From NCBI GenBank assembly GCA_015688915.1, contig JAATGX010000051.1, positions 1 to 19,641 of the forward strand: DNA of 19,641 bases, in the 5' to 3' direction. This stretch comes from Desulfuromonadales bacterium (GTDB taxonomy: Bacteria > Desulfobacterota > Desulfuromonadia > Geobacterales > Pseudopelobacteraceae). How positions within the stretch are numbered: the first letter of the stretch is position 1; each line of letters begins with the position of its first letter. Made by a program: the position numbers and the translations under genes. Below are positions 15,219 to 19,641 of this stretch, in pieces. Under the pieces are notes generated by a model that worked only from the letters and a program-made list of their open reading frames with translations, had not been told where the DNA came from and ran no database searches.

Positions 15219-17083
15219 CAGAACCTCACCTTTATGCCGCCTTCGAACCAGCGGGAAGGACTGTTAAAGAGGACCGCGTCGGTGGTCTGATTGCCGTTGA
15301 ACAGGTTGTGGCCCGAGAAAAACAGCTCCGGCGAGAGATCCTTTGCCGGGAAGGGCTTCCACCCCAGGTGCAGGTCCCAGATCGTCCCTCCAGAGGCCGG
15401 AGGGAAGCTGTCACGGTTCCGCCAGAAGACATAGGAGCCGGTCAGGACGCCGCGCAGGCCGCGATCGGCGTTGTCGTAGTTCAGGGCCAGCTTGACGACA
15501 TGGGGGGGAACGGACTGGGCGCTGTCGGTCTTCAGCACAGCCCCGGTATCCACGTCCTTGGCGTACATGAAGGTATAGCCGCCAGCCACGGAGAGCCCAA
15601 AGAACGGGGTGGTGCGGACCTCGACCTCGAACCCCTGGCGGTCCTGGTTGGTGATCTGCGGCACCAGCCCCGCGGTCTGGCTGTTGCGTAGGGCGTTGTA
15701 GAAGTAGGTCCCCTTCAGCCAGAGGTACGGCACGGCCCCGGTCTCAATCCCCCCCTGGATAGTACGCACCTCCTGTAGGTTGTCCCGGTACGCCACATTC
15801 GACAGGGAGAATCCCTTGGCGGCATAGCCGCGCAGCACCGTGCTGTCGGTAAGCTGGTAGGTGAGCCCCAGGGTGTAGCTGGTGTTGTCGCCGGAAATGC
15901 CGGTGTAGTCCTGGCGGATGCCGGGGAGGATGGTCAACGCCCCGATGGTGTAGGTGCCGTTGGCATAGAGCCCCCAACTGTCCCAACTCATGTCGCTGGC
16001 AGGGGGAAGGCCGCTCAGCAGATCCATGCTCCTGGCCCGGGCATGGCCGTATTCCATCCCGGCGGCCAGGTTGCGCTGGCCGTCCCCCCAGGTGAGGCGC
16101 ACATTGGTCCCGCGGCTCGACTCCCGGGCCTGGAAGTCGTTGAAGAAGACGATGGCCCCCTGGCTGTCGCGTCCGCCGTATTTCGTATGGTCGTCGCGGC
16201 TGGTGACATAGCCGTCCATATCCAATGTGAGCAGAGGGGCCAGGGGCTGGCTGAGCTTGAGAAAGCCGTTGGCGCGACGGTACTGGTTCCGGTCGTGGAC
16301 AAAGCCCCACTTGGAGGTGTCCCCCTCGTCCAGCCCCGGCCCGGCCGACAGGTATGACAGCCCGAAGGTGGCGGTCCCCTGGCTCGGCAACAGGTAGGTG
16401 AGCTTGCCGTACAGGCTGTTCTGGCTGGTGTCCGTATTAGGGGTGAGGCCGTCGGAACGGAGGTTGCCGGCGGTAAGGTAGTAACCGAGGCGTTCCCAGG
16501 CGCCGCTTACCTCGGCCCGGCTGTCGGCGGTGAACCGGGAGCCGATGGAGCCGGAGACCATGCCGCCGGCCCTGCGCTCCGGGTCCGGGGACTTGGTGAT
16601 GATGTTGATCACCCCTCCCAGGGCCGGGCCCCAGGCCGCCGAGGCGGCCCCCTTGACGATCTCGATCCGCTCGATGTTCTGTACCGGAATCTGCCCCGGT
16701 GTGGCTATGTTCTGCTGAAAGTCGTTCTGTCGGATGCCGTCGATCAGCACCAGCACTGTGGTGTTGAGCGCCCCTTGGATATTGAAGAAGGTCCAGGTGC
16801 CGGGTGTGCCGAGGTGATCGAGCTGGATGCCGGGCACGGTCTGCAGAACCTCGGCCAGGGTATGGGCGTTGAGGCGGGCGATGTCCTCGGCCGTGACCAC
16901 GGTGACATTCTCGGCGATCTTGGAGGTGGGACGGGGGATGCGGGAGGTGGCGACAACCGATTCCGCCGGCTCGATGAACCCCAGGGACTCCAGCGGCTCT
17001 TCCGCAGCAAAGGCCGGCGCCACACCGCCGAGCAGGCATGCCAACAGGGCAACAAGCAGTTTTTGTGAGTAGATCCGGCCCAA
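15218..17083 (-). CDS. TonB-dependent outer-membrane receptor
   Basis: This is a 621-residue outer-membrane receptor of the BtuB/Cir-like group, which imports scarce ligands (metal chelates, cobalamin, siderophores) using TonB energy. It has a signal peptide ending 'APAFA' (cleavage near residue 26), a candidate TonB box 'ESVVATSRI' (about residues 41-49), a plug domain ('SKIAENVTVVTAEDIARLNAHTLAEVLQTVPGIQL...VLVLIDGIRQND...IERIEIVKGAASAAWGPALGGVINIITK'), and a beta-barrel ending in the expected C-terminal Phe ('GGIKVRF'). Translation must begin at TTG 17083: it has AGGA seven bases upstream, no ATG precedes the signal peptide, and an in-frame stop lies at 17123-17125. It is the first gene of the receptor/binding-protein/kinase operon and is divergent from the geopeptide locus. 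The ligand is not identifiable. Confidence 0.92.
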   Translation of the reverse strand: MGRIYSQKLLVALLACLLGGVAPAFAAEEPLESLGFIEPAESVVATSRIPRPTSKIAENVTVVTAEDIARLNAHTLAEVLQTVPGIQLDHLGTPGTWTFFNIQGALNTTVLVLIDGIRQNDFQQNIATPGQIPVQNIERIEIVKGAASAAWGPALGGVINIITKSPDPERRAGGMVSGSIGSRFTADSRAEVSGAWERLGYYLTAGNLRSDGLTPNTDTSQNSLYGKLTYLLPSQGTATFGLSYLSAGPGLDEGDTSKWGFVHDRNQYRRANGFLKLSQPLAPLLTLDMDGYVTSRDDHTKYGGRDSQGAIVFFNDFQARESSRGTNVRLTWGDGQRNLAAGMEYGHARARSMDLLSGLPPASDMSWDSWGLYANGTYTIGALTILPGIRQDYTGISGDNTSYTLGLTYQLTDSTVLRGYAAKGFSLSNVAYRDNLQEVRTIQGGIETGAVPYLWLKGTYFYNALRNSQTAGLVPQITNQDRQGFEVEVRTTPFFGLSVAGGYTFMYAKDVDTGAVLKTDSAQSVPPHVVKLALNYDNADRGLRGVLTGSYVFWRNRDSFPPASGGTIWDLHLGWKPFPAKDLSPELFFSGHNLFNGNQTTDAVLFNSPSRWFEGGIKVRF

Positions 17084-17132
17084 TCGGAAGTCCTGGTGTC
17101 TTGTAATGCGCTGCTGGCTAGGTTATTGGATT

Positions 17133-17161
17133 TTTCTAGCAAATTATGGCGATCTTGTCTA
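17133..17161 (-). promoter_or_regulatory. Candidate promoter of the TonB receptor operon
   Basis: On the minus strand TAGACA (17161-17156) and TAGAAA (17138-17133) are 17 bp apart, 50 bp before the TTG start. It lies in the AT-rich 134-bp divergent region shared with the geopeptide gene, whose own plus-strand elements (TATCAT at 17160-17165, no good -35) would overlap it. Overlapping divergent promoters would permit joint regulation. Confidence 0.4.
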
Positions 17162-17204
17162 TCATTAGTCGCGCCCATCCAGGCAATGGGCATAAAATCC
17201 CTAC

Positions 17205-17213
17205 AGGAGGTGA
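17205..17213 (+). promoter_or_regulatory. Very strong Shine-Dalgarno site of the geopeptide gene
   Basis: AGGAGGTGA, fully complementary to the 16S rRNA tail, lies at optimal spacing before ATG 17218. It fixes the start of a 29-codon gene too short for ordinary gene callers and contrasts with the weak site before the maturase. Confidence 0.85.
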
Positions 17214-17217
17214 GTTT

Positions 17218-17307
17218 ATGGCAATCGACGTGCTGGACCACGGGGTGGAGACGACGGAGATGGTAAGCGCCTGCTGCGCTGCCGGATGCAGCAGCGCTCG
17301 GGCCTGA
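17218..17307 (+). CDS. Geopeptide-type RiPP precursor, Cys-rich 29-residue peptide
   Basis: This tiny gene encodes 29 residues: an acidic leader-like half ('MAIDVLDHGVETTEMVSA') and a short Cys-rich tail containing 'CCAAGC' followed by Ser/Ala residues. Its start is fixed by a perfect Shine-Dalgarno sequence, and a radical SAM/SPASM enzyme follows 58 bp downstream on the same strand. That pairing fits the 'geopeptide' class described for Geobacter relatives, in which a small precursor is modified by the adjacent maturase. The modification is likely to involve the three Cys residues (for example thioether cross-links, as made by several SPASM enzymes) or neighbouring residues, but this is inferred. 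There is no GG leader-cleavage site, and no protease or exporter is seen nearby. Confidence 0.8.
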   Translation: MAIDVLDHGVETTEMVSACCAAGCSSARA

Positions 17308-17318
17308 CGGATCGAGCG

Positions 17319-17352
17319 GATGGGGAGCCCTAAGCTCCCCATCTTCTATTTT
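17319..17352 (+). terminator. Intrinsic terminator/attenuator between geopeptide and maturase
   Basis: A perfect 10-bp stem GATGGGGAGC / GCTCCCCATC (17319-17328 and 17334-17343) with loop CCTAA is followed by TTCTATTTT. It begins 11 bp after the precursor stop and ends just before the maturase start. Partial read-through would yield much more precursor message than enzyme message, the usual stoichiometry in peptide-modification systems. Confidence 0.8.
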
Positions 17353-17365
17353 AAACGAGTTACCC

Positions 17366-18655
17366 ATGCCCCTTTCCCGCTACCTTATCTCGTTCCCCGA
17401 CCCGGGCCGTCCCGGTTCCGCCATCCTTTACTCGACCCGCAAAGGCTCGATGGTGCGCGTCCCGGAAGGGGTGCTTGCCGCGGCCCGTGCCGGCTCCCTG
17501 GCCGAAGCGGAGCGCGACCTGTTGCGGCGCCTGAATATCTGGACCGACGACCCGGCAGCGGAACGCCGGGCCATGGCCGGGTTGGTTGACCACACCAATC
17601 AGCGCTCGGCAACCTTTTCGGCAACGGTGTTGTTGACCCTTGACTGCAACCTGGCCTGCCCCTATTGCTTCGAAGGGCACTTCCGGGCCAACCGGGTCAT
17701 GACCGCCGAAACCGCCCGGCTCCTGATTGGCCATGTGCAGCGTGAACATATCGACCAAGGCCGGGATGTGGAGATACGGTTCTACGGTGGCGAGCCGCTC
17801 ATGGCCGTGCCGCTCCTCAAGGAGATCGCCCGTTCCCTATGGGACGCGGCCACCGCCGCCGGCACGCGCTTTTCGTGCAGCCTGGTGACCAACGGGACGC
17901 TCCTGACCCGCTCAACCGTGGAGGAACTGCTCCCCCTGGGACTGCACAGCGCCCAGATCACCCTGGACGGCCCGCTCAAGGTCCATGACCGCCAGCGCCC
18001 CTTTGTCTCCGGCAAGGGGAGCTTCGGCACCATCCTGAACAACCTGCAGGCGGTGTACGACCTCATCACCCTCAAGCCGGGGGGGAACTACACCCGAGAG
18101 AACTATCGCCAATTCCCGGCCATGCTCGACGCCCTGTTGGATGCCGGTATGGACCCGGCACGACTGGGGCCGGTGCAGTTCGCCCCCGTGCATCCCAAGT
18201 CCGGTGGCCATGACGCCCACTCCGCCGCCTGTTTCGCCGGCGACGAACCATGGCTGATGGAGGCCTCTCTCTTCCTGCGGGAGGAGACCCTGCGGCGCGG
18301 TTTTTCCGTGGACAAACCGCAGATGGGGGTCTGTATGGTGGAATTGGCCAACACCCTGGTGGTCAACTGGGACGGCACTCTCTACAAATGTCCTCCCCTG
18401 ATGGGATGGCCGGAGCTATCCATCGGCACCCTGGCTGGGGGGATCAACGACTACCGCGCATCCCACGACCTGGATATGTGGAAGAACGACGAATGCCTGG
18501 AATGTGCCTACCTGCCCCTCTGTTTTGGTGGCTGCCGTTTCTTCCGCAAATTGAAGACCGGTGCCGTGGACGGTGTGGATTGCCGGCGCGGGTATCTGGA
18601 CGAGGCACTGGAACGGCTCGTGCTTCAGGATCTGGAGCTGCAACCCCGCCCTTGA
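17366..18655 (+). CDS. Geopeptide radical SAM/SPASM maturase
   Basis: This is a 429-residue cytoplasmic iron-sulfur enzyme predicted to modify the preceding peptide by radical S-adenosylmethionine chemistry. The N-terminal 80 residues ('YLISFPDPGRPGSAILYSTRKGSMVRVPEGVL') may contact the precursor. The radical SAM domain has the CX3CX2C cluster motif C94-C98-C101 ('CNLACPYC') and the AdoMet motif 'RFYGGEPLM'. The C-terminal SPASM region carries C323, C342, and the diagnostic CX2CX5CX3C set C377/C380/C386/C390, plus C406, enough to hold two auxiliary 4Fe-4S clusters. This architecture is shared with sactipeptide and ranthipeptide synthases and anSME enzymes. ATG 17366 has no clear Shine-Dalgarno sequence, so expression is probably low and dependent on read-through from the precursor gene. 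The family assignment is by recall of the Geobacter system. Confidence 0.9.
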   Translation: MPLSRYLISFPDPGRPGSAILYSTRKGSMVRVPEGVLAAARAGSLAEAERDLLRRLNIWTDDPAAERRAMAGLVDHTNQRSATFSATVLLTLDCNLACPYCFEGHFRANRVMTAETARLLIGHVQREHIDQGRDVEIRFYGGEPLMAVPLLKEIARSLWDAATAAGTRFSCSLVTNGTLLTRSTVEELLPLGLHSAQITLDGPLKVHDRQRPFVSGKGSFGTILNNLQAVYDLITLKPGGNYTRENYRQFPAMLDALLDAGMDPARLGPVQFAPVHPKSGGHDAHSAACFAGDEPWLMEASLFLREETLRRGFSVDKPQMGVCMVELANTLVVNWDGTLYKCPPLMGWPELSIGTLAGGINDYRASHDLDMWKNDECLECAYLPLCFGGCRFFRKLKTGAVDGVDCRRGYLDEALERLVLQDLELQPRP

Positions 18656-18685
18656 TAAAACCCCAATCTGTATTTCATTCCAGTC

Positions 18686-18840
18686 ACGTAAAGTTTTTTT
18701 ACGTTTTTATAAATCCCGATCAATAGCGCCTTTGAGGAGGGTTTCATTCAGAACGTAAAGTTTCTTTACGTTCCGGGTAACCCCTTGCCAGGGGCGGGCT
18801 TGCGACGAAAAAACAGCCGAGCGTAAAGTTTCTTTACGTT
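18686..18840. repeat. Three evenly spaced copies of a 20-21-bp palindrome
   Basis: The motif CGTAAAGTTTCTTTACG, extended by AA/TT at its ends, occurs at 18686-18705 (loop base C changed to T), 18752-18772 (perfect, 9-bp arms and TTT loop) and 18820-18840 (one G-T pair). Copy-to-copy spacing is 67 and 68 bp, while the intervening sequences are unrelated. The motifs could be operators for a dimeric regulator, RNA hairpins (the first, followed by TTTTTAT, could terminate the maturase transcript) or a dispersed repeat. Confidence 0.85.
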
Positions 18841-18940
18841 CTAAACCCCTCCCTTCGACGACCATTCTTAACTCCGCAATCTGCCATATCATCACCCTTT
18901 TTTACCTCCCGCCCACCTGCCATGGATGTTTGTCAACCCC

Positions 18941-19015
18941 GTATCCCCGGCCTTCCGGGGCATGTGATACCCCCGGCGCTTAAGCCCATACAGGCGGGTT
19001 GACGACCCGCGCCTG
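18941..19015. other. Structured intergenic stretch, possible ncRNA or palindromic element
   Basis: Two strong hairpins adjoin. GTATC...GATAC (18941-18945 and 18966-18970) encloses CCCCGG/CCGGGG with loop CCTT. CAGGCGGGT...ACCCGCGCCTG (18991-19015) forms a 9-bp stem with a two-base bulge. No known RNA family was recognised. The rest of 18842-19083 shows no credible gene on either strand. A minus-strand open frame here lacks a ribosome-binding site and recognisable protein features. Confidence 0.4.
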
Positions 19016-19083
19016 AAGGCCGATCCAACCACCCAGGGGATGAAGATCGCGGCCAGGTCCTTTCCGGGTGATAGCCGGATGTG

Positions 19084-19099
19084 TTGTAACATGCTACAA
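19084..19099. promoter_or_regulatory. Near-perfect 16-bp palindrome, candidate activator site
   Basis: TTGTAACATGCTACAA is palindromic except for one symmetric mismatch pair. It lies about 30-45 bp upstream of the sigma-54-like promoter, a place where an enhancer-binding protein or another dimeric regulator could bind. Confidence 0.45.
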
Positions 19100-19128
19100 A
19101 ATAAGTACAATTTTGCTGCAAGCGGAGC

Positions 19129-19145
19129 TTGGCACGAAAGTTGAT
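19129..19145 (+). promoter_or_regulatory. Sigma-54-like (-24/-12) promoter
   Basis: TTGGCACGAAAGTTGAT matches the sigma-54 consensus TTGGCACG-N4-TTGC(A/T) perfectly in the -24 half and keeps the GG-N10-G spacing. The -12 element reads GA instead of GC, which may weaken it. Transcription would begin near 19156, about 50 bp before the 96-residue gene. Confidence 0.55.
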
Positions 19146-19207
19146 TGCCTGCCCTGTAACAATCAGGCCGGCAGAGCGCCGGCAGGATGGAGAAAGGGGA
19201 CTCAGCC

Positions 19208-19498
19208 ATGGAACAGAAAAACAGTGATCAGAACGTGCAGGGCTCGAATGTCGATCTGCAACTCTCTTCGGTCGAGAACACCATACTGGTATTGTTGCGG
19301 AGCCACGTCCATCATACTGACCAGATCATTGACATACCACGGTTACAGGATGAATGTCTGCGGGACGGCCTGACCGCCACGCAGTTCAGCCATGGATTTG
19401 TGCGGCTTTTGACCCGTCGCCTGTTGGAGCCGCGCGGGGATTTTACTTTCAGTCTCTCCGAGGAGGGGCACCGGCTGAAAGAGGCGCTTGTAGCGTGA
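19208..19498 (+). CDS. Small winged-helix-like protein of unknown function
   Basis: A 96-residue protein I do not recognise by name. The N-terminal 20 residues are polar ('EQKNSDQNVQGSNVDLQ'). The remainder reads like a winged helix: 'SVENTILVLLRSHV', 'DIPRLQDECLRDGLTATQFSHGFVRLLTRRLLEP', then 'FTFSLSEEGHRLKEAL', where the last segment resembles the wing and final helix of MarR/PadR-like domains. It may therefore bind DNA or be an adaptor protein. ATG 19208 was preferred over ATG 19187 because AAAGGGGAC lies at suitable spacing before it. A sigma-54-like promoter and a hairpin-forming leader (GCCGGC...GCCGGC, 19168-19184) lie upstream. A further gene follows closely on the same strand. Confidence 0.7.
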   Translation: MEQKNSDQNVQGSNVDLQLSSVENTILVLLRSHVHHTDQIIDIPRLQDECLRDGLTATQFSHGFVRLLTRRLLEPRGDFTFSLSEEGHRLKEALVA

Positions 19499-19566
19499 AC
19501 GGGGATTCCGATTGTGGGCGCCAGGGAGAACGGAATGATGAACAATGCCGGATGGATAAACACACC

Positions 19567-19641
19567 ATGAAAGAGAACGAGGCGGTCCCATTTCGCTGGG
19601 TCGACAAGGAGGACCTGCTGCAGCGCGTCCGAAAAGGGGCC
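19567..19641 (+). CDS. Start of an unidentified gene, truncated by window edge
   Basis: The frame from ATG 19567 is open to the window end (25 codons, 'MKENEAVPFRWVDKEDLLQ...'). Too little is present for assignment. An in-frame ATG at 19552 would add five residues but has no ribosome-binding site. ATG 19567 overlaps (ATGA) the stop of an 11-codon reading frame at 19535-19570 that follows GGGAGAACGGA, so translation may be coupled to that mini-frame. It is 68 bp downstream of the winged-helix-like gene and could share its operon. Confidence 0.45.
   Translation, partial: MKENEAVPFRWVDKEDLLQRVRKGA

Noticed and set aside
17108..17140. GGCTAG...CTAGCA inverted repeat in the divergent region as an operator
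   Set aside because: Short arms, an AT-rich spacer and no second copy. Not distinguishable from chance.
18686..18840. CRISPR-like array (repeats at regular spacing)
   Set aside because: Only three repeats of about 21 bp that are full palindromes, with intervals of 46-47 bp and no cas genes. The dimensions do not fit a CRISPR array.
18892..19209. Minus-strand open frame of 105 codons in the intergenic region
   Set aside because: No ribosome-binding site, no recognisable domain, odd composition, and it runs through the sigma-54-like promoter and the hairpin region of the plus strand.

Overview
This window looks like chromosome from a GC-rich Geobacter-type bacterium (Desulfuromonadota, Geobacterales). 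That placement is an inference. It rests on a short Cys-rich 'geopeptide' precursor beside its radical SAM/SPASM maturase, duplicated kup genes behind a c-di-AMP riboswitch, a sigma-54-like promoter, and dense small palindromic intergenic repeats. No phage, IS transposase, tRNA, rRNA or CRISPR array was recognised.

Layout. (1) Positions 2-2692 (+) hold the C-terminal two thirds of the osmosensor kinase KdpD and its response regulator KdpE, separated by an inverted-repeat element that supplies the end of kdpD and sits directly before kdpE. (2) Positions 7472-2711 (-) are a complete branched-chain amino-acid ABC importer in the order livK-livH-livM-livG-livF. livHMGF are overlapped, and a 111-bp palindromic element lies between livK and livH. 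(3) Positions 7654-12672 (+) form a potassium/cation locus: promoter, c-di-AMP (ydaO/yuaA-type) riboswitch with a perfect intrinsic terminator, two tandem 606-residue Kup transporters, and a CaCA-type cation antiporter. A terminator also lies between kup1 and kup2, and another closes the operon. (4) Positions 17083-12727 (-) are a tightly coupled three-gene unit: TonB-dependent receptor, exported ABC_sub_bind-type solute-binding protein without its transporter, and a membrane histidine kinase with a HAMP domain. (5) Positions 17218-18655 (+), divergent from that unit, hold the 29-residue geopeptide precursor with a very strong ribosome-binding site, a hairpin terminator, and the radical SAM maturase. 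(6) Positions 18656-19207 contain no convincing gene but have three evenly spaced copies of a perfect palindrome, a highly structured stretch, an operator-like palindrome and a sigma-54-like promoter. These precede a 96-residue winged-helix-like protein and the first codons of another gene.

How it fits together. Kdp and the two Kup proteins both concern K+ supply. Kup expression appears to be switched off by c-di-AMP through transcription termination. The most interesting unit is the geopeptide RiPP locus and the divergent receptor/binding-protein/kinase operon: a plausible but untested arrangement in which a modified Cys-rich peptide, or a metal or cofactor complex of it, is taken up across the outer membrane and sensed. 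No peptide exporter or protease is visible in the window.
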